This document shows positions 17,002-25,423 of a stretch of 64,000 bases of DNA, piece by piece (within the stretch, counting starts at the first letter, position 1; each line of letters starts with the position of its first letter). The position numbers and the translations under genes are program-made. The notes beneath the pieces were generated by a model. The model did not search any database, was not told where the DNA came from, and saw only the letters and a list, made by a program, of their open reading frames with translations. Source of the DNA: Pseudomonas orientalis (GTDB lineage Bacteria > Pseudomonadota > Gammaproteobacteria > Pseudomonadales > Pseudomonadaceae); NCBI RefSeq assembly GCF_002934065.1, contig NZ_CP018049.1, forward strand, positions 4,462,501-4,526,500. Direction: 5' to 3'.

Positions 17002-17382
17002 ATGCCTCGTGGAAGCAAAGCCAAATACACCACCGAACAGAAACGCAAGGCCGCTCATATCGAAGACGGTTATGAGCACAAGGGCCTGTCCAAGGACGAA
17101 GCCGAAGCCCGTGCCTGGGCCACCGTCAACAAGCAATCCGGCGGTGGCGAAAAAGCCGGCGGGTCCGGTCAGCGCAAGGCGCCGGCCAAGAAGAAACAGG
17201 ACCAGCAGGATTCAGCCAAGCGCGCGGCAGCCAGCCGTGAGGGACATCCTCGCGGCAGTCGTGCGTCGCTGGGTACGCAAACCAAGGAAAGCCTGATGAA
17301 GGAAGCGCGGGCCAGGAATATTCCCGGGCGTTCCTCCATGCGCAAGGATGAGCTAATCCAAGCGCTGCGCAAGGCCGGTTGA
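17002..17382 (+). CDS. Small basic protein with C-terminal Rho-N/SAP-like motif
   Basis: The product has 126 aa. The N-terminal half (KYTTEQKRKAAHIEDGYEHK and GLSKDEAEARAWATVNKQSG) is the motif found in proteins annotated as plasmid stabilisation protein in pseudomonads. A Lys/Gln-rich linker follows. The end (ESLMKEARARNIPGRSSM then RKDELIQALRKAG) fits a Rho termination factor N-terminal helical motif, a nucleic-acid binding unit. ATG 17002 is preceded by GGAAGGAG. A stress-related nucleic-acid-binding role is plausible but unproven. Confidence 0.78.
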   Translation: MPRGSKAKYTTEQKRKAAHIEDGYEHKGLSKDEAEARAWATVNKQSGGGEKAGGSGQRKAPAKKKQDQQDSAKRAAASREGHPRGSRASLGTQTKESLMKEARARNIPGRSSMRKDELIQALRKAG

Positions 17383-17392
17383 ACATAGCTTC

Positions 17393-17489
17393 AAATGTGG
17401 GAGGGGGCTTGCCCCCGATAGCGGTGTATCAGTCAGCTCATCTATAACTGACCCACCGCTATCGGGGGCAAGCCCCCTCCCACATTTTT
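17393..17489. repeat. REPIN
   Basis: Inverted GTGGGAGGGGGCTTGC cores with a ~50-base spacer, placed between convergent genes. Confidence 0.92.
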
Positions 17490-17497
17490 GTCCGTGT

Positions 17498-18415
17498 TTA
17501 CTCAGCTAGCAATGCGTCAACTTCAGAGGTGCCGGGAGAGGTAGCCGGGCCCCAGCGCGTTACTGCCAACGCCGCCGCCGCATTTGCCCGCCGTGCTGCC
17601 ACGGCCGGCGCTAAACCGTTCACCAATCCCGCAATAAACACCCCAGCATGCGCATCCCCCGCGCCATTGCTGTCCACCGCCTGCACCTTGAAACCCGGCA
17701 CATGCCTGATGTCGCCCGCCTGCCCTACCCAGCATCCATTCGGCCCATCGCGCACCACCCGCAGGGTCTCGGCAGGCAGGTGCTGGCCCAATTCGGGCAA
17801 CGCGGCGGCGATGTCCATGGCGCCAGTGAAAGCCAGGGCCTCCGGACCATTGCTGGTCCAGATATCGATACGCGGCAGCAGCGCACGCATCAAGGCCGAG
17901 TCCGGCGCCTTGACCAGCGGGCCTGGATCGAACACCACCCCGATCTCGCGCGGCAGCGCCAGCAACCAGTCGATCAGCGCCTGCGCCTTGCCCTCAAGCA
18001 GCAGGCTGTAACCGCTGACGTACACATAGTCATCGCCGCGCGGCGCTACCTGGGCCAGGTCATCGGCACTCAATTCCCCCTCGGCGCCGAGGTGGGAAAT
18101 GAACGTGCGCTCCGTGGTGGCTTCGGTCAGGGAGACGCATAGGCCGGTGTCCTGGCCGCTGCTGGCCGGCAGTGCCATTTCAATGCCTTCTGCCTGCATC
18201 GCAGCACGGGCCAGGTCACCAAAGCGGCCGCTGCCGTGACGTCCCAGGTAAACCACCGGCAAACCATTGCGCCGCGCGGCGGCCATGACGTTGAAGCCAC
18301 CGCCGGCTTCGAAACTGGCCGACCTGGCCAACACGTCGCCCCCGCTCGGCGGCAAGGTATCGAGGGCCATGACCAGGTCGACGATGACCTGTCCGGTGTG
18401 CAGCAATCTAGACAT
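17498..18415 (-). CDS. PfkB-family carbohydrate/nucleoside kinase (YegV-like)
   Basis: The product has 305 aa. The PfkB signatures are present: an N-terminal glycine-rich segment (EAGGGFNVMAAARRNG) and the C-terminal DSNGAGDAHAGVFIAG, whose GAGD holds the catalytic aspartate. Expected to phosphorylate a sugar such as ribose, or a nucleoside. It is the last gene of the operon and overlaps the permease gene by 8 bases. In E. coli the kinase YegV sits in an equivalent cassette with an ADP-ribosylglycohydrolase and a nucleoside transporter. Confidence 0.9.
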   Translation of the reverse strand: MSRLLHTGQVIVDLVMALDTLPPSGGDVLARSASFEAGGGFNVMAAARRNGLPVVYLGRHGSGRFGDLARAAMQAEGIEMALPASSGQDTGLCVSLTEATTERTFISHLGAEGELSADDLAQVAPRGDDYVYVSGYSLLLEGKAQALIDWLLALPREIGVVFDPGPLVKAPDSALMRALLPRIDIWTSNGPEALAFTGAMDIAAALPELGQHLPAETLRVVRDGPNGCWVGQAGDIRHVPGFKVQAVDSNGAGDAHAGVFIAGLVNGLAPAVAARRANAAAALAVTRWGPATSPGTSEVDALLAE

Positions 18416-19874
18416 TGGGACGCTCGACTAACGCGGGACGTCGATCGGCAGCGCCGCCGAGTACGGCATAGACGCCGCCGGCCACCAGGAAGGTGACAAT
18501 CCAGCCAAGGCCGTTATGGCCCAGCCAGGAATCGGACAGCGGCCCGGCAAACCAGATGTTTTCGGCGGTGGTGCCGATGGTGGTGAAGCTGAACCCCAGC
18601 ACGATGGCCAGCGCCCAGGCGCCAAATGCGCGCCACTCCACACCGCCGCGATACCAGTAGGCGCTGCTCGGGCTGACATCCAGCAAATCCTTGGGGCTGT
18701 AGTAGTGACGGTGGATCAGGTCGACCACGAAAATCCCCACCCAGGCAGTAATCGGCACCGCCAGCAAGGAGATGAAGGTGATGAACGGACCGTAGAAACT
18801 GTCGGCGATCAGCATGAAGTAAATGGAGCCGGCAAAAATCGCCACGATGTCGACGATCACCGCATGCACGCGCTTGACCTTCAGGCCCAGGGTCAGGGTG
18901 GTGAGGCCGGCTGAATACACCGACAGGTTGTTCGACAACAGCAGCCCGCCGAACGCGGTGATCAGGTACGGCACTGCCATCCAGGTCGGCAGCATGTCGC
19001 GGATCGCAATGATCGGGTCCGTGGCCGAGGCCAGGTCGTTGTTACCCACCGACAGCAAGCCACCGAGGGTGATCAGCAACACCAGCGGGATGCCCGCACC
19101 GAACGCGGCGGAGGCCACCAGGCGCACGGCCTTGACGCTGCGGTGCTGGTAACGCGACATATCGGCACCGGCATTGGCCCAACCGATACCGGTACCGGCC
19201 GCCATGGTGCCGATGCCGATGATCATGGCGCTCAGCGGCGCCGGCGTGGCGTTGAATACCGCACTCCAGTCGATGGTGGCGCAGAGGAAGCCGCCCACCA
19301 GAATATTCAGCGCGCCGAACACGTAGGTCGCCCATTTCTGGATCACCAGCAAGGTGGCATGGCCCAGGCCGGAAACGGCCAGGGTCAGCAGCACGAAAAC
19401 GGCGATGAAGATCAGGGTGAGCAACGGCGCGCTTTTCGCTTCCACCGGGGAACCAAACAGGATCGAGCACAGCGACAGCAACACAAACGCGGCCGTTGTG
19501 GTGTTGACCGTTTCCCAGCCCAGGCGCGACATCAGCGACACCAGGGTCGGCCCGATATTGCCGCGTACGCCGAAGATGGCGCGGGACAAGGTCAGGCTGG
19601 GCGCGCGGCCACGGCGACCGGCGATGGAAATGATGCCCACCACTGCGAAGGAACCGGCAGCGCCCAGGATTGCGACGATGATCGCCTGCCAGATGGCCAG
19701 GCCGCGAAACGCAACCAGGGTGGCACCCAGCGGCAAGCCGAGGATGCTGATATTGGCCGCGAACCAGACCCAGAACAGTTGCAGCGGATGCCCGTTGCAC
19801 TCGCCTTCCGGGACCGGCTCGATGCCGCGCGTTTCCAATTGCCCGGCGCTTTGGCCGGAAGAGGTGCTGCTCAT
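18408..19874 (-). CDS. NCS1-family purine/cytosine permease
   Basis: The product has 488 aa with about twelve hydrophobic segments. NCS1 features include the N-terminal HPLQLFWVWFAANISILGLP, GVRGNIGPTLVSLMSRLGWE and WANAGADMSRY. Family members take up nucleobases, hydantoins, or nucleosides with sodium or protons. Its operon partners (glycohydrolase, kinase) point to a ribosylated base as substrate, which is inference. It starts 57 bases after the glycohydrolase stop. Confidence 0.9.
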   Translation of the reverse strand: MSSTSSGQSAGQLETRGIEPVPEGECNGHPLQLFWVWFAANISILGLPLGATLVAFRGLAIWQAIIVAILGAAGSFAVVGIISIAGRRGRAPSLTLSRAIFGVRGNIGPTLVSLMSRLGWETVNTTTAAFVLLSLCSILFGSPVEAKSAPLLTLIFIAVFVLLTLAVSGLGHATLLVIQKWATYVFGALNILVGGFLCATIDWSAVFNATPAPLSAMIIGIGTMAAGTGIGWANAGADMSRYQHRSVKAVRLVASAAFGAGIPLVLLITLGGLLSVGNNDLASATDPIIAIRDMLPTWMAVPYLITAFGGLLLSNNLSVYSAGLTTLTLGLKVKRVHAVIVDIVAIFAGSIYFMLIADSFYGPFITFISLLAVPITAWVGIFVVDLIHRHYYSPKDLLDVSPSSAYWYRGGVEWRAFGAWALAIVLGFSFTTIGTTAENIWFAGPLSDSWLGHNGLGWIVTFLVAGGVYAVLGGAADRRPALVERPNV

Positions 19875-19931
19875 GGGGTGGGGCTCCTGGTGCCTGTATT
19901 GTTATGGTTGTGGCAACGCTTCAATGGCGGA

Positions 19932-20945
19932 TCAACGTGATGCCTGGCGCAAGGCGAGCAGGTCTTGAACCAGCACTTGCACATCCAGGCTATTGACCTG
20001 CTTGACCTGCTCGATCAACGGCCCGGGCCAGCACTGCATCCCCAGACACGCGCCAAGCATGGCGCCGAGGATCGCGGCGATGGTGTCGGTGTCGCCGCCC
20101 AGGCTCGCGGCCAGGCACAGCGCTTCGAACGCGTTCATGTCGCCCGATGCCACTTGCTGCGCGAGGGCGAACGACACCACCACCGACTCCTGGGAGGCGA
20201 CGGAGGTGCCAATCAATTCATAGAGCAAGTCGGTGAACAGCGCGTTGTCGCCGCTGCCGACGCTCAGGGTGCGTGCCCAACTGATGCGGGTCGACATGCG
20301 TCCGCCGGCAACCCAGTGGCCATGGTGTTCGGCCTGTTGCGCCACCTGGGTGCCGATGTTCAGCGCTTCGCCCAGGTCGACACCATTGATACCGGCCGAG
20401 ACCACCGCCGCGACCGCCGCCGCGCTGGCAATGCCCAGGCTGGTGTTGTGGGTGACCTGGCAGGCCTGGATCACCGCCTGGATAAACCGTGCAGGGTCGC
20501 TGACATCGGCGGCGATGCCCACCGGTGTGATGCGCATGGCTGCGCCATTGGTGGTGCCGTAGCGCCCGGATTCTTCGGGGGTGTGCCCCGCGAGGATCAT
20601 GTCGATCGCACGCTTGGTGGAGGGCCCGAGCAGGTCCTGGGAACCCTTGGCGCGCATGGCCGCTTCCCAGTCGATCAGGCGTCGGGCGAGTACGCCAGGC
20701 TCGATCGCACCGCGGCCTTCCACCAACAACTCAGCCACCAGGATCGCCTGCTCGGTGTCATCGGTGATGGAACCGGCGGGCATATTTGGCGCAATGGGTT
20801 GGTCGGGGCCAGCATCTTGCAGGGAGGTGATGGCGCCGAAACGCTGCCGGACCTGCTCACGGCTCAGGGATTGGGTGGGCATGCCCAGCGCGTCGCCCAG
20901 GGCCAGGCCATAAAACGCGCCAAGCGCGCGGTTTTCAGCAGTCAT
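19932..20945 (-). CDS. ADP-ribosylglycohydrolase family protein (YegU-like)
   Basis: The product has 337 aa. Both metal-binding motifs of the ARH/DraG fold are intact: GSITDDTEQAILVAE near residue 60 and GGDTDTIAAILGAMLGA near the C-terminus. The N-terminal ALGAFYGLALGDALGMP is also typical. Enzymes of this fold cleave ribosyl bonds with two magnesium ions. Next to a permease and a PfkB kinase, the likely job is releasing ribose from an imported ribosylated compound. Its ATG overlaps the stop of the GntR regulator by 4 bases. Confidence 0.9.
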   Translation of the reverse strand: MTAENRALGAFYGLALGDALGMPTQSLSREQVRQRFGAITSLQDAGPDQPIAPNMPAGSITDDTEQAILVAELLVEGRGAIEPGVLARRLIDWEAAMRAKGSQDLLGPSTKRAIDMILAGHTPEESGRYGTTNGAAMRITPVGIAADVSDPARFIQAVIQACQVTHNTSLGIASAAAVAAVVSAGINGVDLGEALNIGTQVAQQAEHHGHWVAGGRMSTRISWARTLSVGSGDNALFTDLLYELIGTSVASQESVVVSFALAQQVASGDMNAFEALCLAASLGGDTDTIAAILGAMLGACLGMQCWPGPLIEQVKQVNSLDVQVLVQDLLALRQASR

Positions 20946-21655
20946 TTGGACGCCCCGAATTGCAGGTGCAAACGAAAGTGCACGGGGTCGAGCAAGCTTT
21001 CGACATGCTCCATGAAACGCTCGCGACGGTCATAGGTGGTGCGCGAGGCCTTGAGAAATACCGTGCCGGACGGACGGCCGAGTAATTGGGCGTCTTCATC
21101 GCTCAGGGCCTCGGCGCCGATCCATTGGTCGCCCGTGGCGCCCACATAGCCGTAGGCTGCGAGGGTGATGGTCAGGGAATGGTCGATCAGGCCGATGCGC
21201 GGGAGGCTTTCCAGGTCGCCGGTGGCCGGCATCAGCGAGCGCTCCAGTGACACCGCCGTACCGTCGGCGGTGCGGCGCAGGCGGTCGAGGGCGATAAACT
21301 GCTCGCTGCCGAAACGGCTGGACAGGTCCGGGCGTGTCACCGCTTCGAAGCGCAGCACCTCGGTGCTGACTTGCGCGCCGGTGTCCGCCAGGGCCTGGGC
21401 CCACCCGTGGCGCTGGTCGAGCCCCATGCCGTCAAAGGTGACAATGGAGCCGACACCGCTTTGGGTGGCGATGTAATTACGCCGCTTGAGCTCGGCCAGC
21501 GCCTCGCGCAGGGTGCCACGACTGACCGCAAACTCCTCGGCCAATTGGTGTTCACCCGGCAACAGGAAACCGTCGGCCATCACCCCACCCTCGATACGGC
21601 GGATGAGCTCGTCGACGACGCGTTTTTTCTTATCGAATCGAACATGTCTAATCAT
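20942..21655 (-). CDS. GntR-family regulator with UTRA domain (YegW-like)
   Basis: The product has 237 aa from ATG 21655 (MIRHVRFDKKKRVVDELI). The N-terminal winged helix is EHQLAEEFAVSRGTLREALA followed by ELKRRNYIATQSGVGSIV. The C-terminal UTRA effector domain ends FLKASRTTYDRRERFMEHVE. It is first in the operon, so autoregulation is likely. An inverted repeat ACATG-N6-CATGT (about 21640-21656) overlaps the start codon and could be an operator. A TTG two codons upstream is an alternative start; neither has a strong ribosome site. Confidence 0.88.
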   Translation of the reverse strand: MIRHVRFDKKKRVVDELIRRIEGGVMADGFLLPGEHQLAEEFAVSRGTLREALAELKRRNYIATQSGVGSIVTFDGMGLDQRHGWAQALADTGAQVSTEVLRFEAVTRPDLSSRFGSEQFIALDRLRRTADGTAVSLERSLMPATGDLESLPRIGLIDHSLTITLAAYGYVGATGDQWIGAEALSDEDAQLLGRPSGTVFLKASRTTYDRRERFMEHVESLLDPVHFRLHLQFGASK

Positions 21656-21712
21656 GTACAAATTGATACCCGAAAGGCGCTGTCTCCAGCAAGCAAATTA
21701 TTACTGCACGAT

Positions 21713-21739
21713 AAAAAACCGGCCTCAGGGCTCCAGGCC
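21713..21739 (-). terminator. Rho-independent terminator overlapping the DUF1285 stop
   Basis: The stem GGCCT/AGGCC is followed on the minus strand by GGTTTTTT. The stop codon of the DUF1285 gene lies in the stem-loop. Confidence 0.7.
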
Positions 21740-22285
21740 AATCGGGAAAAACTGCCCATTGCTCCATACGCCAAGCCAGTTCTGACCGTTGATCGGACGG
21801 CTTACGGCCAGCTCGACCAATTGATAAAACACGTTGCGGTGCACCATGGCTTCGAGGTTGCTGCGCACACGCAAGTAAGGCGCCGGTTCCTCGGTGAGCG
21901 GATCGATCACCACCCGCAGCGGGTGCTCAAGGCCGGCCTCGATCTGTTCGTCTACGTTGGTGGAGAAGCGCAGCACCTGGCTTTCGCCTTGCCCTTGCAC
22001 CTCAAGCGTGACCGCGACAAAGGGCGCGTCATCGACAGTGATGCCGACCTTTTCCACCGGCGTGACCAGGAAATAATCATCGCCATCGCGGCGAATGATG
22101 TTGGAGAACAACTTGACCATGGGTTTGCGCCCGATAGGCGTGCCCTGATAGAACCAGGTGCCGTCACGGGCGATGCGCATGTCGATATTGCCGCAGAAAT
22201 CCGGGTTCCACAGATGCACCGGCGCCGGCCCTTTACCTTTGGGCAGTTGCGCCAACAGATCATTGGCCTTGGCGGTATCGGTCAT
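21725..22285 (-). CDS. DUF1285 domain-containing protein
   Basis: The product has 186 aa with no signal peptide. The family pattern is clear: VHLWNPDFCGNIDMRIARDG, TWFYQGTPIGRKPMVKLFSN, RRDGDDYFLVTPVEKVGI and the C-terminal NGQNWLGVWSNGQFFPIG. Structures of this family are known but its biochemical role is not. It starts 16 bases after the upstream lipoprotein gene, so the two are probably cotranscribed. Confidence 0.88.
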   Translation of the reverse strand: MTDTAKANDLLAQLPKGKGPAPVHLWNPDFCGNIDMRIARDGTWFYQGTPIGRKPMVKLFSNIIRRDGDDYFLVTPVEKVGITVDDAPFVAVTLEVQGQGESQVLRFSTNVDEQIEAGLEHPLRVVIDPLTEEPAPYLRVRSNLEAMVHRNVFYQLVELAVSRPINGQNWLGVWSNGQFFPIGLEP

Positions 22286-22301
22286 GGGGGTCTCCTCAGG
22301 C

Positions 22302-22907
22302 TTACTGATTGCTCATGCCGAGCAAGCTTCGGGCGTACTGGGCCAGCGGCCGGGCAATCAGATCTTGTGGCGTATTGTCGTGGAACGTCAGTAAACCGCC
22401 ACGACTGCGAATGCGTGCAGTATCAATCAAATACTGGGTGCTGGTCTCGATCAACATGATCTGGATCACGCCGCTGTCCAGGCCAAGGCGGTCCAGGGCT
22501 TGCTGGTCGGTCCACTCATCGGCGTTGCCGATACGGTCGTCGGCTGCCGCAAAACGGCAATACAGCAAGTAATGAGCCCCCACCCCGCGCGCTTCGGCCA
22601 TGGCCTGTTCGAGGCCTTCGGGCTGACGGGCGCGACGCACCATGGGGAAATATTCGACGAAGCCGTTGAAGGCTTCCTCGGCCACCACGTTGGGGCGCGG
22701 ATACGCGCTGCCGGGCGGCACGAAAGCGCCCTGGGCGATAAAGATGAAGGAGTCCGGCTGCACACGAATTGAAGCGGTGCGGCGCGTATCACTGTGGTCG
22801 AGCAAGCCGGCGTCGCTCATCTGATAGCGGGTGCCTTCGGCCATATCGCCGACGGTCATGCAACCACTGAGTGCCAACGACGCCAGCAACAAAACCAGAC
22901 TACGCAT
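22302..22907 (-). CDS. DUF4823-type lipoprotein
   Basis: The product has 201 aa from ATG 22907 with GGAGGATAGG directly ahead. The lipoprotein signal MRSLVLLLASLALSGC gives Cys16. The mature part (YQMSDAGLLDHSDTRRTASI, FIFIAQGAFVPPGSAYPRPN) matches the DUF4823 group of Pseudomonas outer-membrane lipoproteins, function unknown. The frame is open a further 50 codons upstream through repeat DNA, which is not part of the gene. Confidence 0.85.
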   Translation of the reverse strand: MRSLVLLLASLALSGCMTVGDMAEGTRYQMSDAGLLDHSDTRRTASIRVQPDSFIFIAQGAFVPPGSAYPRPNVVAEEAFNGFVEYFPMVRRARQPEGLEQAMAEARGVGAHYLLYCRFAAADDRIGNADEWTDQQALDRLGLDSGVIQIMLIETSTQYLIDTARIRSRGGLLTFHDNTPQDLIARPLAQYARSLLGMSNQ

Positions 22908-22981
22908 CCTATCCTCCAGAAGCCGGTGACGGAAAACCGGCGAATGGGCGTGAGATGCAGAATCTGCGCCAGCTTGATTTA

Positions 22982-23114
22982 AATGTGGGAGGGGGCAAGC
23001 CCTGATGCCCTGCAGGAGCAGGCTTGCTCGCGAAAAACCCACAGGCACCGCGCTCATTCAGAAGGCACGCGTTATCGTTGACGTTGTTCGCGAGCAAGCT
23101 CGCTCCTACAGGCC
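22982..23114. repeat. Composite REP: class 1 fragment plus class 2 REPIN
   Basis: A broken GTGGGAGGGGGCAAGCC class 1 core is joined to a second-type REPIN, CTGCAGGAGCAGGCTTGCTC ... TTCGCGAGCAAGCTCGCTCC. The interior (GCACGCGTTATCGTTGACGT) is shared with the element at 25308. Confidence 0.85.
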
Positions 23115-23125
23115 GCATCCACAAG

Positions 23126-24094
23126 TTAGCCGCCAATGATCTTCATCACCGTCGCGCCTCCCGAGAAGGCCACTTCCTGCTTGTCGCCCAAGGCCTTCAT
23201 CAGCAGCCCTTGCAGCGCCGGCAGTGCCTGATGGCGCGGTTTGTCCAGCAGGTCGCCGACGTAGTGACGATTGCTCGAAGACAGGCAACCATGCAACCAC
23301 CCCGTGGACGACAGCCGCAACCGCGAACAGGTGCGGCAGAACGGCACGCTCTCATTGGCGATCACGCCAAAGAAGCCCTTGCCCGGCACTTCATAGCGCA
23401 CGGCCGTGGCGTCGACGGGCGCATTGGCTTGCAGGTATTCATGCTGTTCGCCGATCAGGCTGAGCAATTGCTGCAGGCTGACGAATTGCTGCAGGAAGGC
23501 GTTGGAGTCTTTGGCCAAGTGGCCCATGCGCATCAATTCGATAAAGCGCAGCTCATAGCCCCGCTCCAGGCAGTAATCAAGCAACGGCAGCACCTGGTCC
23601 AGGTTCTGGCCGCGCAAGGGCACCATATTGACCTTGATCTTGATCCCAGCCGCGCGGGCCTGGTCCATGCCGTCGAGCACAGTGGCCAGGTCGCCACCAC
23701 GGGCGATGCTGCGAAAGGCGTCGGCATCCAGGGTGTCCAGGGACACGTTGATGCGCCGGATACCGGCGTCCACCAGCAGCGGCAGCTTGCGCGCCAGCAA
23801 CTGGCCGTTGGTGGTCAGGCTGATATCGCTGAGCCCCATCTGCCCCACGGCGCCCATGAAGGCTTCCAGCTTGGGACTGACCAGCGGCTCACCCCCGGTA
23901 ATCCGCAGGCGATCGATGCCGGCCGCTTCGATCAGGTACGCCACGCCCCGCGCCATGGCCTGGGCCGAGAGTTCGTCCTGGGCAGCCACCAGCCGCTTGC
24001 CATTGGGCACGCAATAGGTACAGGCATAATTGCAGGCTGAGGTCAGGCTGATCCGCAAATTGCGAAATCGCCTGCCTTGACGATCGACGATCAT
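23126..24094 (-). CDS. moaA: GTP 3',8-cyclase MoaA
   Basis: The product has 322 aa and catalyses the first step of molybdenum cofactor synthesis. The radical-SAM cluster is CNYACTYC; the second C-terminal 4Fe-4S cluster uses CRTCSRLRLSSTGWLHGC. The GTP/SAM regions RITGGEPLVS and INVSLDTLDADAF are intact. The sequence ends in IIGG; the terminal Gly-Gly needed for catalysis is present. No other moa gene is nearby, and pseudomonads often have two moaA copies. In the window, the XdhC/MocA-like pair is the other molybdenum-related locus. Confidence 0.94.
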   Translation of the reverse strand: MIVDRQGRRFRNLRISLTSACNYACTYCVPNGKRLVAAQDELSAQAMARGVAYLIEAAGIDRLRITGGEPLVSPKLEAFMGAVGQMGLSDISLTTNGQLLARKLPLLVDAGIRRINVSLDTLDADAFRSIARGGDLATVLDGMDQARAAGIKIKVNMVPLRGQNLDQVLPLLDYCLERGYELRFIELMRMGHLAKDSNAFLQQFVSLQQLLSLIGEQHEYLQANAPVDATAVRYEVPGKGFFGVIANESVPFCRTCSRLRLSSTGWLHGCLSSSNRHYVGDLLDKPRHQALPALQGLLMKALGDKQEVAFSGGATVMKIIGG

Positions 24095-24126
24095 GAACCA
24101 CTCCGGCAGAGGATGAATCGGGGCGC

Positions 24127-24158
24127 GCTAAAAGCTGACTGATAAATCAACTTTTAGC
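24127..24158. repeat. Inverted repeat upstream of moaA
   Basis: GCTAAAAG and CTTTTAGC are exact 8-base arms separated by 16 bases. There is no T-run, so an operator or leader structure is more likely than a terminator. Confidence 0.4.
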
Positions 24159-24211
24159 AAGGGGGCCTTGCCTGAGTATATTCCCGGGGTCCTGCGCGTG
24201 GCAGTAAATCA

Positions 24212-24865
24212 TCAGGTGGAGGGCGACTCCACCGCCGGCGGCTCGGTACTGTGCTTGCGCTTGTTGCCCATGCGCACGCCAATATCCATCAGGAACTGGA
24301 AGAAACCTTCCTGGTCTTCCAGCACATTGCTCCAGAACGGCGAGTGGTACAGCGCCACGGCGCCATGCACCAGGGCCCAGGCGGCGCAGTAGTGAAAGTA
24401 GGGAGGCACGTCTTCAAGCTTGCCTTCACTGATACGGCCCTTGATCAGCAAGGTCAGGCGTTCGAAGTTCGAGGCGCGGATCTTGTGCAGTTCCTCGACC
24501 ATTTCCGGTACCTGGTGGCCCTTGACGACCTTTTCTTCCAGGCGGTCAAACAGGCGGTAGCGCTGCGGATCGCGCATGCGGAACTCGAAATAGGCACGGG
24601 ACAGGGCCTCTTTGTCCTTGTCGACATCGGCCGAATGCAGCAGCTCATTCAAGTCACGCTCGTAGTCGAGCATCAGGCGCAGGTAAATCTCGGCCTTGGA
24701 CTTGAAGTGCTTGTAGATCGTGCCTTTGCCGATACCCACGGCATCCGCGATCATCTCGACGGTGACGCTGTCTTCGCCTTGTTCGAGGAACAATTTGAGT
24801 GCGGTGTCGAGAATTTCCTGCTCACGGCGGCGAAACTCACGGACCTTACGGGGTTCTTTATGCAT
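24212..24865 (-). CDS. TetR-family transcriptional regulator (PA2957-like)
   Basis: The product has 217 aa. The N-terminal helix-turn-helix reads VTVEMIADAVGIGKGTIYKH followed by FKSKAEIYLRLMLDYERDL. The C-terminal domain (FRMRDPQRYRLFDRLEEKVV) is typical of the PA2957 group next to tatD in PAO1. The ligand and targets are unknown. It is transcribed towards moaA with a 117-base gap. Confidence 0.88.
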   Translation of the reverse strand: MHKEPRKVREFRRREQEILDTALKLFLEQGEDSVTVEMIADAVGIGKGTIYKHFKSKAEIYLRLMLDYERDLNELLHSADVDKDKEALSRAYFEFRMRDPQRYRLFDRLEEKVVKGHQVPEMVEELHKIRASNFERLTLLIKGRISEGKLEDVPPYFHYCAAWALVHGAVALYHSPFWSNVLEDQEGFFQFLMDIGVRMGNKRKHSTEPPAVESPST

Positions 24866-25161
24866 GAGGAAGAGGTCTGCAAAGGTCGGAAATAGGAAGG
24901 GTTGCGCAGGCCACGGATACGTGGCGATACGATTTACCCGATGCGAGGGATTATCCCGACTGAACGGTCGTTGGGCAACGCCTATGTGAACCCGGCATGC
25001 ACTTTACTTTCAGTACGCCAACGATTTATGGAATATCAGTCAGAAACAATACGCGAGATTCCAACGCGCACATCCGTTCAATGAGAACTCAAGGAAAGCG
25101 CGCGTATTCCAAATCTGTTTAAAAAACGATCAATCGAGACTGGACTGAATCCGAGAGTGAT

Positions 25162-25291
25162 CAATACTTCAAGTGTCGGCGCGACATCTCCCCCAAGTGA
25201 AGCGTCGACCTGGGTACCGACGGACTGTGTGCCCTTGTTTACTCCTAATGGTCTTAGCCCGGATTCACCCCCCAGAACCCGGGTTTTTTTT
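25162..25291 (+). ncRNA. rgsA: RgsA (P16)-like small RNA with promoter and terminator
   Basis: The gap 24866-25423 has no credible protein gene. A CAATACT element (25162-25168) resembling a sigma-S/sigma-70 -10 predicts an RNA starting near 25175. It would end at a terminator with stem AGCCCGG / CCGGGTT (25256-25262 with 25279-25285) and eight T to 25291, giving about 115 nt. In PAO1 the RpoS- and Gac-linked sRNA RgsA lies in this same place, between the TetR-side gene and tatD. Position, size, and terminator support the call; I could not compare sequence. Confidence 0.7.
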
Positions 25292-25307
25292 GCCTGCGGT
25301 TTTCTCC

Positions 25308-25408
25308 TGTAGGAGCGAGCTTGCTCGCGAAGAACTCATAGACACCGCGTTTATCCAGGATGCACGCGTTATCGTTGACGTTTTTCGCGAGCAAGTTCGC
25401 TCCTACAG
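25308..25408. repeat. Class 2 REPIN
   Basis: TGTAGGAGCGAGCTTGCTCG and its near reverse complement (GCGAGCAAGTTCGCTCCTAC) flank a ~60-base interior containing GCACGCGTTATCGTTGACGT, shared with the element at 23011-23110. Confidence 0.9.
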
Positions 25409-25423
25409 TGCAAGGCAAGCGCG

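Noticed and set aside
24902..25161. Short open frames upstream of the sRNA candidate
   Set aside because: Frames under 65 codons overlap the predicted sRNA promoter region, lack ribosome sites and look non-coding.
25273..25283. AACCCGGGTT palindrome as a loopless hairpin
   Set aside because: A palindrome without a loop cannot fold; the terminator stem is instead formed with the upstream CCCGG at 25258-25262.
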